A stretch of DNA of 25,170 bases from J051 sp040289295. Its GTDB lineage: Bacteria; Armatimonadota; Fimbriimonadia; Fimbriimonadales; ATM1. The notes under the pieces were generated by a model. It did not search any database and was not told where the DNA came from. It saw nothing but the letters and a program-made list of their open reading frames with translations. The stretch covers positions 1 to 25,170 of the forward strand of contig PSLA01000027.1 in the NCBI GenBank assembly GCA_040289295.1, in the 5' to 3' direction. A program made the translations under genes and the position numbers. Position 1 is the first letter of the stretch. Each line of letters opens with the position of its first letter. Shown piece after piece: positions 16,584-24,163 of this stretch.

Positions 16584-17906
16584 CTACACGCCGGGAATCG
16601 GTTCCGAAGCAGCCAACCGAATCGGTCGACCCGACGGCGTTTCGTAGTACTTCTTGTAGTCTATCCCGACCTTGTCGTATATGGTCGCGGCGAGGTTTTC
16701 AGGCGTCACGGGTGTCTCGACGACCTCGGCGCCTCGCTCGTCCGTGCGACCTATGACGCGGCCGCCTTCGATGCCGCAGCCAGCCAAGAGCACCGACCAC
16801 GCGTTGCCCCAGTGATCTCGACCCGGGTTTGCGTTGTTGTTGATTCGTGGGGTTCGTCCGAATTCGCCTGTCCAGACGACGAGTGTCGACTCGAACAGGC
16901 CTCTGCGTTGCAAATCGTCGAACAACGCCGCCATTGCTTGATCCATCATTGGCAACAGGCGGTTCGGTAGTTGGATGAAGTTGTTCTCGTGCGTGTCCCA
17001 TCCGCCAAGGGTCACAGTGACGAAGTCCACTCCAGCCTCCACGAGTCGCACTGCGAGAAGGCACGCCTGGCCGAACGCGTTCATACCGTACTCCTCGCGC
17101 AGCGGTTGCGGTTCGCGGCTTATCTCGAACGCTGTGCGTGCTTCGCGGCTCTCCATGATCGCAAACGCCTTGTTATAGAACGTGTCCTTCGCTTTCATGC
17201 GGTCGTTGTCTCGCCTGAAGGTGTCAAGTGCTTCGAGGAACGCCTTCCGTCTGCTGACTCTCTCCGGCGAAACGTTCCCGGGCGGGCTGCCATCCGGCAA
17301 AGCGAAGTTCGGCTGCGCTGGGTTTCCGACCTCGAGCGGCGCGAACGCCTGGCTGAGGAAGCCGGGGCCCACGCCCTCCGGCCGTCCGCCGATTGCGACA
17401 TAGTTCGGAAGCACCGAATGGTCACCCCGCTCCTTCGCAATCACCGCGCCGTAGCTCGGGTATTCAAGCGATGCAAGCGGTAAGTATCCAGTTTGTAAGA
17501 GGTGCTGAGCCCGTTCGTGGCTGTTTTCTCCACTGCGCATTGAGCGGACGAGCACGGCGTGGTCCATCCGCTGCGCGAGCCTCGGCAGCGCCTCGCAAAT
17601 CTGCACGCCGTCCACTTTGGTCGGTATCGCCTTCAGCGGGCCGGCATACTCCGCGCCGGCGTCTGGCTTCGGATCGAATGTGTCGATGTGGGAGGGGCCG
17701 CCGTTCATGAACAAGAGGATGACGCTTCGCTTCCGCCCCTCCGGCTGCGCCGCAAGCGCCTTCAGCTGCAGCAGGTCGGGCAGGCTGAGCGCCAATAGCC
17801 CTGAGAGGCCGATCTTAAGGAAGTTGCGTCGGCTCCAGCCTTCGCAGTCCTGGATCCACCGGTCCTCCATCAAAAAGGAGACAAGTTCTCGGTCATGGCT
17901 GTTCAT
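16584..17906 (-). CDS. DUF1501 protein, Tat-exported, sulfatase-like
   Basis: This is a 440-aa protein with a twin-arginine signal (SRRNFLKIGLSGLLALSLP, about residues 25-43), so it is folded before export. The rest is DUF1501, an alkaline-phosphatase/sulfatase-like fold: SVILLFMNGGPSHIDTFDPK near the start, HERAQHLLQTGYLPL, FVTVTLGGWDTHENN, then VVWTGEFGRTPRINNNANPG and GRDHWGNAWSVLLAG, whose Asp/His residues match metal-binding positions of that superfamily. The substrate is unknown. DUF1501 genes almost always follow a DUF1549/DUF1553 gene, as here: the upstream stop is 9 nt away and the Shine-Dalgarno (GAGGT) overlaps it. The pair probably works in the periplasm on a polymer or protein. 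Confidence 0.88.
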   Translation of the reverse strand: MNSHDRELVSFLMEDRWIQDCEGWSRRNFLKIGLSGLLALSLPDLLQLKALAAQPEGRKRSVILLFMNGGPSHIDTFDPKPDAGAEYAGPLKAIPTKVDGVQICEALPRLAQRMDHAVLVRSMRSGENSHERAQHLLQTGYLPLASLEYPSYGAVIAKERGDHSVLPNYVAIGGRPEGVGPGFLSQAFAPLEVGNPAQPNFALPDGSPPGNVSPERVSRRKAFLEALDTFRRDNDRMKAKDTFYNKAFAIMESREARTAFEISREPQPLREEYGMNAFGQACLLAVRLVEAGVDFVTVTLGGWDTHENNFIQLPNRLLPMMDQAMAALFDDLQRRGLFESTLVVWTGEFGRTPRINNNANPGRDHWGNAWSVLLAGCGIEGGRVIGRTDERGAEVVETPVTPENLAATIYDKVGIDYKKYYETPSGRPIRLAASEPIPGV

Positions 17907-17915
17907 GTTGCACCT

Positions 17916-20303
17916 CTAGTGATTGTACAGAAACTCCTTCGTGTTGAGCAACGCCCAGAGGGCGTCCTGCAAGACCTCGGCGGGGTGATTCGATTGCCCA
18001 AGTTCGCGCTGGATCACCGCTCGTTCGGCAGGGGTTGGCGGGCGGCATAACGTTCGAAGGTAAAGCTCGGTAATGACTTCGTCTGTCGTCTTCCCTTGAT
18101 TTAGCAACTGAATCACGATTCCTTCGCGGGATGTGATTTTGTTATGGATCGCGCCGTTGTTCAGCAGGAAGAGCGCCTGTTCCAGGCTAGGCGAGTCATC
18201 GCGCTCGCAGGTAACAACGCGCCTTCGCGGGCGGTTGAACACGTCGAGGATACGGCTAAACGTGTTCGGCTCCTCGAGCTCAATGGCGCGCGTCCCTTCT
18301 GGATACCCGTTGTATCGGTCTGGACGCTTTGTTGCTTGAGCGATCATGTCCGCGAGCACTTCAGCGGGCACGCGCCTCGGATAGTAGCGGCTGAAGAACT
18401 GGGTGTCTTTCTCGTTGGACGGGTTCGTGTCAGACGACAGCGAGTACGCTCGGGTGAGCACGATTTCACGAAGAAAGGCGCGCATGTCGTATCGCTTGTC
18501 TCGAAGCAGGTTCGTGAGCGCATCCATGAGCGCAAGGTCACTTGGCGGGTTCGTTCTACGATAGTCATCAAGCGGCTCGAAAACTCCCCGCCCCATCATC
18601 CTCGCCCAAAGGCGGTTCGCGAACGCTCGCGCGAAGTATTCGTTCTCAGGCGAGGTCAGCCAATCGGCGAGTACCTCGCGTAGGTTTTTATTGCTCCTCG
18701 ACTGTTCGCGTGTACCCGGGAGTATCGGCGTCGCGGGCGTCCTCACCGCCCGTCGCGGAATGTTCAGCGGCTCAGGTTGCGGCAGGTTCTCGACCGTTAC
18801 TTCGTCGCGATCCGGACCTGCGCGCAAACGAGTTTGGCGGAAGAACATCGCCAGGTTGTAGAAGTCGTCTTGCGTCCAACTCTCGTATGGATGGTTGTGG
18901 CACTGCGCGCAATCCATCCTCACACCCATGAACACGCGCGAGAATTGCACGACGGCGTCCTCGATACGCGCGGTCGGCCTGAAGTAGTTCGCAGGGCCGT
19001 CGGTGAATGTACGGCCGGTCGCGGTGAGCATCTCTCTCGCCATCTGGTCAAGCGGTTTGTTGTTCAGCAGGGAAGTGCGGATGTACTGGGTAAACGCACG
19101 TACTCCGGCCTCCCGCATTGTGTTTCGCTCAATGCGCAACATGTCTCCCCACCACTGCGTCCAGTAATAGATGAACTCCGGTCGGCGAAGCAACGAGTCC
19201 ACCAACTCCTCCTTCTTCCTCGGCGACCTGCTGTTTACGTAGTCCGTGACCTCCTCGGGTTTCGGAAGCGTTCCGATGAGGTCGAGATACACGCGACGCA
19301 GGAAGGTCCAGTCGTCCGCTGCGGAACTTGGTGCGATTCCCATGCGCTCCCAGCGCGCAGCCAAAACGCGGTCAATCTCGTTCGCCGCCTGATAGCGAGC
19401 GATGACTGGTGGCTTTTGCTTAAGAGGAATGTCAACGAGAAGAGGCGCCGACGTGATGTATCGCCCGTACCTCGCCACGAGATAAGCGTCGCCCCGTCGC
19501 AACGCAGTGACGACGCCATTTTCACTCACCGTTGCCACGCCGTCGTCCGTAGTCGAGAAGACCGCCAAGCCCGTAACGTCCTTCTTCACGCCGTTGCTGA
19601 ACGTAGCTGTAACGAGGACGCGGCACTTCTCGTTCGCAGTTGTGAATCGTTCTAATGGGAGATGGATGCTGAGGTCCGTGAGGAACGGAGCATCGCCGTT
19701 CTCCGCCAGCGCACCGGCGGCAATCCACTCTGCCAGGGCGCGAGCCGCGGCGCTGTCCGCAGAGAAGCGCTTTCCGCCGCCGTGCGTGGTCGCGGCGGTC
19801 GGCTTCAGCAAAACGAGGCTCTTCTCTGGCTCGTCGAGGTTCACGCGGCGCGGCCCTGCGGTGATGGCGCGCGCATCCCCAGTCATGTCCACGTTGAAGA
19901 GTGTGAGGGCGAAACCCGCCTGACCGCCTTCGGCCCCGTGGCAAGCCCGCGCCGCGCATCCGCCCTTTGCGAGCACAGGCTGCACCGTGGCGGAGAAGTT
20001 CGAAACCGCCGTCTGGGAAACGCTTACACGCACCTCCCGCTGCTGCCCTCCGTGTTTCACGAACACCGAGCCCGTGCCTGCAGCCTTCGGTCGCACGACG
20101 CCATCCACCACGACGAAGGGTCCCTTAACGTCGAACGTCGCCTCCGCCGTAATGTCTTGAACCTTGCCCGAACCCTCCTCGACCACAATGAGCCTCTGCT
20201 CGCTGTACAAGCCTGGCAGATTCACCTCGGCAGGGATGACGCTCACCGTCGGTGCGGCGGGAGTCGGCGCGATGCTCGCCCAGAGTGTCAGCGCGAGGAA
20301 CAT
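17916..20303 (-). CDS. Secreted Ig-like / cytochrome-type / DUF1549-DUF1553 protein
   Basis: This is a 795-aa exported protein (signal peptide MFLALTLWASIAPTPAAPTV). In order it has an Ig-like BIG2-type domain (about 20-95), a planctomycete-cytochrome-type segment with Cys116, Cys121 and His122 (GGCAARACHGAEGG, the CX4CH variant of this family), a second BIG2-type domain (about 213-292, with TVSENGVVTALRRGDAYLV), DUF1549 (about 305-510) and DUF1553 (about 555-785). Within DUF1549 a true CXXCH is seen at 465-469 (DCAQCHNHPYESW). The CXXCH could bind haem c or a metal. The function of the family is unknown; it is abundant in Planctomycetota, Verrucomicrobiota, Acidobacteriota and Armatimonadota. 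It is the first gene of the seven-gene operon. Upstream, TACACT and TATTTT are possible -10 boxes and AAGAAA a weak ribosome site. Confidence 0.88.
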   Translation of the reverse strand: MFLALTLWASIAPTPAAPTVSVIPAEVNLPGLYSEQRLIVVEEGSGKVQDITAEATFDVKGPFVVVDGVVRPKAAGTGSVFVKHGGQQREVRVSVSQTAVSNFSATVQPVLAKGGCAARACHGAEGGQAGFALTLFNVDMTGDARAITAGPRRVNLDEPEKSLVLLKPTAATTHGGGKRFSADSAAARALAEWIAAGALAENGDAPFLTDLSIHLPLERFTTANEKCRVLVTATFSNGVKKDVTGLAVFSTTDDGVATVSENGVVTALRRGDAYLVARYGRYITSAPLLVDIPLKQKPPVIARYQAANEIDRVLAARWERMGIAPSSAADDWTFLRRVYLDLIGTLPKPEEVTDYVNSRSPRKKEELVDSLLRRPEFIYYWTQWWGDMLRIERNTMREAGVRAFTQYIRTSLLNNKPLDQMAREMLTATGRTFTDGPANYFRPTARIEDAVVQFSRVFMGVRMDCAQCHNHPYESWTQDDFYNLAMFFRQTRLRAGPDRDEVTVENLPQPEPLNIPRRAVRTPATPILPGTREQSRSNKNLREVLADWLTSPENEYFARAFANRLWARMMGRGVFEPLDDYRRTNPPSDLALMDALTNLLRDKRYDMRAFLREIVLTRAYSLSSDTNPSNEKDTQFFSRYYPRRVPAEVLADMIAQATKRPDRYNGYPEGTRAIELEEPNTFSRILDVFNRPRRRVVTCERDDSPSLEQALFLLNNGAIHNKITSREGIVIQLLNQGKTTDEVITELYLRTLCRPPTPAERAVIQRELGQSNHPAEVLQDALWALLNTKEFLYNH

Positions 20304-20402
20304 GAATGTTTCTTAAAAATAGTGTACCAACGTTGAGAGCGCGTCGAGCGACCGCCCGCCAAAAATCCTAACCTCAATCGTGGTTTCGGTCGTCTAAAAG
20401 GC

Positions 20403-21303
20403 ATGTTGGACAACAAATGCGGCCTGTATCTTTGCTGGGTTCTCGCGGTCGGGGCGCTCGCAGCGAGTGCGAGCGGAATCGTGCCCGACCTGCCAACGAA
20501 GGAGTGGCAGGGCGTCGGCAGGGTCGGCAGGCAGTGGCCGGGTAGCANNNNNNNNNNNNNNNNNNNNNNNNNNNNNNNNNNNNNNNNNNNNNNNNNNNNN
20601 NNNNNNNNNNNNNNNNNNNNNNNNNNNNNNNNNNNNNNNNNNNNNNNNNNNNNNNNNNNNNNNNNNNNNNNNNNNNNNNNNNNNNNNNNNNNNNNNNNNN
20701 NNNCCCCCGCCGCAGCTCTCGCCGGATCTTGCGCTTCTTGAGTTCGCGCCGAACACGTTCACCACCTGGTACGAGCCTTACCGTAAGGACGACGAGAAAG
20801 GAAAGTTAGTGGCGGTTGTCGGCTATGGTTACACGTTTCGACCAGAGGGCGGGGCCCTCAAACAGGTGCAGAACTCCGACGGCGTGCGGCGCGCCGGCTT
20901 CAACCGCGTCTCCGTAGTGACCGACTGGCAACTGCGCATGGATTTCGACGCTCCGGGCGCGCCGGACGCCTATCAAGACGGCGGCCCCGTGGAGAAGGAG
21001 TGCATCATTGCCGGCCACGACTCCGGCGGCCCAAGTTTGATTCGGGACACCGACGGCAAATGGAAGGTCGCCGGAATTCACGAGGCGCTTGCAGACGGAG
21101 TAACCTACGGTGGGCGATTCTATGACGTGCGGGTCAGCCGCTTTATCTCCTGGCTCGATTCCGTGATGGGGCGAGATACCGCGTCGGTATGGTATAGTAG
21201 CGTGCGATGCACGTCGTTCGAATCATTACCCGGGGCTGCGCCAAGAACGATGTGGACTCCGAGGAGATTGCTGGCGTTCTTCTCAAGAACGGCTTCCGAG
21301 TAG
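20403..21303 (+). CDS. Secreted trypsin-like serine protease, interrupted by an N gap
   Basis: The 5' part (20403-20547) encodes a signal peptide (MLDNKCGLYLCWVLAVGALAASASG) and the first strands of a chymotrypsin-fold protease (WQGVGRVGRQWPG). After the gap the protein resumes with the catalytic Asp region SPDLALLEF and later the Ser loop AGHDSGGPSLI, then KVAGIHEA and the C-terminal helix RFISWLDSVM. The catalytic His lies in the unsequenced gap. The two parts are in different frames as written, which means only that the N count is an estimate. After WLDSVM the frame runs 120 nt further, through the start of the rimO remnant, to TAG at 21301-21303; this tail does not look like protease, so the original stop may have been lost. 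The gene is divergent from the 20303 operon, with 99 nt between them. Confidence 0.75.
20548..20703. other. Scaffold gap of 156 N
   Basis: Unknown bases fall inside the serine protease gene. The gap length may not be real, so frame and distance across it cannot be trusted. Confidence 0.99.
21193..21198 (+). promoter_or_regulatory. -10 box before the rimO remnant
   Basis: TATAGT is followed 8 nt later by the ATG of the rimO stub. The spacing is the same as for secG and the M14 gene and suggests a leaderless promoter that has outlived its gene. It sits inside the 3' tail of the protease frame. Confidence 0.45.
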
Positions 21304-21383
21304 ACGCGAGCGCAGATTACTCCGACTTCGCCATCATCAACACATGGGGGTTCCTCGAAGCCGCTGAGTGCGAGGGCTTGAAG
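21207..21383 (+). pseudogene. rimO: RimO-like methylthiotransferase, N-terminal stub
   Basis: Fifty-nine codons match the start of the RimO/MiaB family (ribosomal protein S12 methylthiotransferase, normally about 430 aa): VRIITRGCAKNDVDSEEIAG, LLKNGFRVDASADYSDFAII, NTWGFLEAAE. The GCxKNxVDSE signature with the first cluster Cys is kept. In the second signature, NTCGF, the Cys is replaced by Trp, and the radical-SAM domain, third Cys and TRAM domain are missing. After EGLK the frame becomes unrelated (VSRSQTQAPA) and runs on into the M14 gene. The fragment cannot be active. It marks a deletion between a former rimO and the M14 gene. Confidence 0.8.
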
Positions 21384-21415
21384 GTCAGCCGAAGTCAGAC
21401 GCAGGCTCCAGCGTG

Positions 21416-21421
21416 TAGAAT
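21416..21421 (+). promoter_or_regulatory. -10 box of the M14 peptidase gene (likely leaderless)
   Basis: TAGAAT is followed 8 nt later by the ATG at 21430. There is no Shine-Dalgarno sequence, so a leaderless message is likely. The box is within the out-of-frame remains after the rimO stub. Confidence 0.45.
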
Positions 21422-21429
21422 CGTTCGCC

Positions 21430-22995
21430 ATGCAGATGCTGCTTCTGGCAGGCGGACTTGCTCTCGCCGCCTCACTCCAAACGCCCGCACCCCTTACTCG
21501 CGCCGAAGCGACCGACTACCGGGAGACCAGCACCGTTGAGGACGCGCACGCCTTCGTGCGCGAGCTGCAACGGGCCGGCGCGCCGCTGCGTTTCGAGGTC
21601 GTCGGAAAGAGCGTTCAGGGCAGGGACATCGCCCTCGTCGTGTGCTCCACGTCGGATGCGGCTACGCCTTCCGCCGCCAGGAGGCTTGGCAGGGTGGTGG
21701 TGTACATCCAAGCCAACATCCACGGCGGCGAGGTTGAGGGAAAGGAGGCGTCTCTCATGCTGCTGCGCGACCTCGCAGCGAACCCGCGATTGCTCGATCG
21801 CCTTGTGCTCCTCGTCTGCCCCGTTTACAACACCGATGGGAACGATGACCTCGGCGACGGCCGAAGGAATCGTCCGTCCCAAAACGGCCCCGAGCGCGTG
21901 GGACAACGGACAAACGGCCAGGGCTTAGACCTGAACCGCGACGCGGTAAAAGCCGAGTCGCCAGAGATGAAAGCCGTGCTCGACGCAGTCTACAACCGAT
22001 GGGACCCCGACGTGATGGTGGACTTGCACACCACGAACGGCACGCGCCACGGTTATCAGCTCACATACTCGCCGCCCCTTAACCCCAATACAGATCCCGG
22101 CATCCTTTCACTCTCGCGAGATGTGATGTTGCCACAAATTCGCACAAAGGCGAAGCGCGAGAGGGCATACGAACTGTTTGACTACGGCAACCTCCAGGGC
22201 GGGGGTTGGTATGCCTATGGCCAGGAAGGCAGGTACGTTACCAACTATGTCGGGCTGCGCAACCGCATCGCCGTCCTCTCTGAGGCGACGAGCTACCTCC
22301 CGTTCCGCGAGCGGGTGATGGTTACCAAGTGGTTCGTAGACGCCGTCGTCCAATACGCGTACGACAACGCTGAGGCGATTCGCTCGGCCGTTATCGAGGC
22401 AGATCGTCGGGCAGCCGCCCTCCAAGGACATCAGCTCGGCGTGCGATTCGACTTCGCCTCGCGCGGTGTCGAGGGAGTCTTGCTCGAGAAGCAAGGTACC
22501 GGCCAGGGTCTCAGCATCGGCGAGGTGCGATCGCAGCAGCTGGATGTTTTCGACCGCTTTCGCGTAACGACTACAGCGACGATGCCTGCAGCTTGGATCC
22601 TGCCCGCAGACGCGACCAGCGCAGCCGACGTGCTTGCGCGCCACGGGATCATCGTCGAGCGAACGACCGAGGAGTGGTCCGGCCCGGGCGAGTGGTTCGA
22701 AGTCTCGTCTTTGCAGCGGGCGCATACCGCGTTCCAGGGTCATCGACTCGTCGCGCTGGAAGGGCGCTACATTCCGGGGGCAGTCCGCGTCCCCGAGGGC
22801 TCCTTCCTCGTGCGCTCCTCCCAGCCGCTCGCCCGTCTCGCATTTCACATGCTCGAGGCGCAGTCGCTCGACGGCGTCATCGCTTGGGAACTTGTGCCCA
22901 TCCAGGACGCCGCAAAGTCCTCCCCTATTCTGCGCCTCTCAGAGGCGCCGAAGCTCCCCACCGTGCGCCACATGTATCTGCCTTCGCCTGGGTAG
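21430..22995 (+). CDS. Secreted M14-family zinc carboxypeptidase
   Basis: This is a 521-aa exported metallopeptidase (signal peptide MLLLAGGLALAAS). Zinc ligands are His98 and Glu101 (IHGGEVEG) and His200 (VDLHTTNG); Glu285 (AVLSEATSYLPF) is the likely catalytic glutamate. Substrate-binding GLDLNRD is at 165-171. The fold covers about residues 27-320. The C-terminal 190 aa (with VPEGSFLVRSSQPLARLAFH and MLEAQSLDG) match the extension of the large bacterial M14 group. All key residues are present and the frame is intact, so this gene seems functional although both neighbours are remnants. It cleaves C-terminal residues from peptides, or amide bonds in cell-wall peptides; which one cannot be told. 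Confidence 0.92.
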   Translation: MQMLLLAGGLALAASLQTPAPLTRAEATDYRETSTVEDAHAFVRELQRAGAPLRFEVVGKSVQGRDIALVVCSTSDAATPSAARRLGRVVVYIQANIHGGEVEGKEASLMLLRDLAANPRLLDRLVLLVCPVYNTDGNDDLGDGRRNRPSQNGPERVGQRTNGQGLDLNRDAVKAESPEMKAVLDAVYNRWDPDVMVDLHTTNGTRHGYQLTYSPPLNPNTDPGILSLSRDVMLPQIRTKAKRERAYELFDYGNLQGGGWYAYGQEGRYVTNYVGLRNRIAVLSEATSYLPFRERVMVTKWFVDAVVQYAYDNAEAIRSAVIEADRRAAALQGHQLGVRFDFASRGVEGVLLEKQGTGQGLSIGEVRSQQLDVFDRFRVTTTATMPAAWILPADATSAADVLARHGIIVERTTEEWSGPGEWFEVSSLQRAHTAFQGHRLVALEGRYIPGAVRVPEGSFLVRSSQPLARLAFHMLEAQSLDGVIAWELVPIQDAAKSSPILRLSEAPKLPTVRHMYLPSPG

Positions 22996-23003
22996 AACCT
23001 GGC

Positions 23004-23255
23004 ATGGGCGAGAGTTACTCCGTCGCCTTCGAGAACATCTCCAAAAGCCATCTCGGCGTTCAAGCCCTTGCCGATGTGTCCTTTTCCGTAAAGGCTGGCT
23101 CGTGCCATGCCTTGGTCGGTGAGAACGGGGCCGGGAAGAGCACGCTGGGCAAGATCAAGGACGGCGCACTGCAGTGCTTCCTATCGCGCGAACAGTTCGA
23201 TGAAGAGCGACTACTTCGAATGATGGCGGGTTTCAGCGCGGCGCAATCAGCGTAG
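23004..23255 (+). pseudogene. Sugar ABC-transporter ATPase reduced to head and tail
   Basis: The frame (83 aa) begins as an RbsA/XylG/MglA-type ATPase: SVAFENISKSHLGVQALADV, then VKAGSCHALVGENGAGKSTL with Walker A at residues 39-47. Right after LGKI it jumps to what looks like the extreme C-terminus of the same kind of protein (KDGALQCFLSREQFDEERLL, then RMMAG). The family usually has about 500 aa, so roughly 400 residues, including both signature motifs, Walker B and the second ATPase domain, are missing, yet the join is in frame. It cannot work as an ATPase. No permease or binding-protein gene remains. The 3' end overlaps the convergent PD40 gene by 23 bp. Confidence 0.8.
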
Positions 23256-24111
23256 TGGTCTTCGTGTCAATGCCCGCGTTGTTCGTGATGTTCGTGACGC
23301 TGGCTCCGGAAGTTGTAACCGTGTAAATCTCTACGTTGCCCGAAACGTCGGACGTGAACGCGATTCGACTCCCATCGGGGATGTAACTGCCGTTGAACTC
23401 GTCCCCGTTAATCGCGGCGACTCGCACGCGGTCGGAACCGTCCAGTTTCATCGTGTACAGTTCAAAGTTACCGTCTTGGTTCGTGCTGAACAGGACTCGC
23501 GTTCCATCGAGGTTAAAACTCGGCGTCGTATCTTTGAAGGCGTTGTTGCTAAGATTCGTCTCACCGGTTCCATCGACGTTAACGAGGAACACTTGTTTTG
23601 TGCCGGTGCGATCGGAAACGAACGCGATCCTCGTGCCATCCGGGCTGAAAGCGGGCATCGTGTCCTCGCCTGCGTCGAACGTGAGTCGCGTTTGCCCGGT
23701 CCCGTCCGCGTTCATGATGTAGATCTCCGGGTTGCCGTCCCGTTCGGAGACGAACGCGATCTTCGTGCCGTCGGGGCTGAAGGCGGGTAGGTAGTCGTCT
23801 GCGGCGTCCGTGGTCAGCTGCGTCTCGCTGCTTCCCGAGAGCGTCGTCAAGTAGATGTCCAGGTTTCCGTTCCGGTCGGAAACGAACGCAACCCAGTGCC
23901 CCGCCGCTTCGAGCGTGGCCATCTGGTTGTTCGAGCCGAGGCTCGTAATGCGAAAGACGCTGCTCCCGTTGATGTTCATCTTGTACACCTGAAGGGAGCC
24001 GTCCCGATCCGTGGTGAACAGAATCTTCGGAAAGGTCGGCGTGCTGAGGGAGCAGGAGCCCAAGGCAACGGCAACACCAATTGCGGCAAGGAACGGACGA
24101 GCGCTCGGCAT
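23233..24111 (-). CDS. TolB-like PD40 beta-propeller lipoprotein
   Basis: This is a 292-aa lipoprotein (signal peptide ending LGSCS; lipid on the Cys). It is built of about six PD40/WD40-like blades of the type PAFSPDGTKIAFVSERDGNP and EIYIMNADGTGQTRLT, as in TolB and related periplasmic propellers. It lacks the TolB N-terminal domain, so it is not TolB itself; it more likely binds a protein or glycan in the envelope. ATG 24111 is chosen because the signal peptide begins there and GGAACGGAG stands before it; the frame extends to 24252 without other support. It is divergent from the ADP-ribosylglycohydrolase remnant (52 nt). Confidence 0.85.
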   Translation of the reverse strand: MPSARPFLAAIGVAVALGSCSLSTPTFPKILFTTDRDGSLQVYKMNINGSSVFRITSLGSNNQMATLEAAGHWVAFVSDRNGNLDIYLTTLSGSSETQLTTDAADDYLPAFSPDGTKIAFVSERDGNPEIYIMNADGTGQTRLTFDAGEDTMPAFSPDGTRIAFVSDRTGTKQVFLVNVDGTGETNLSNNAFKDTTPSFNLDGTRVLFSTNQDGNFELYTMKLDGSDRVRVAAINGDEFNGSYIPDGSRIAFTSDVSGNVEIYTVTTSGASVTNITNNAGIDTKTTTLIAPR

Positions 24112-24163
24112 GGCTCCGTTCCTACCCGATATTGCCGCTTCCGCGTCAACCAGGTGCATCAAA

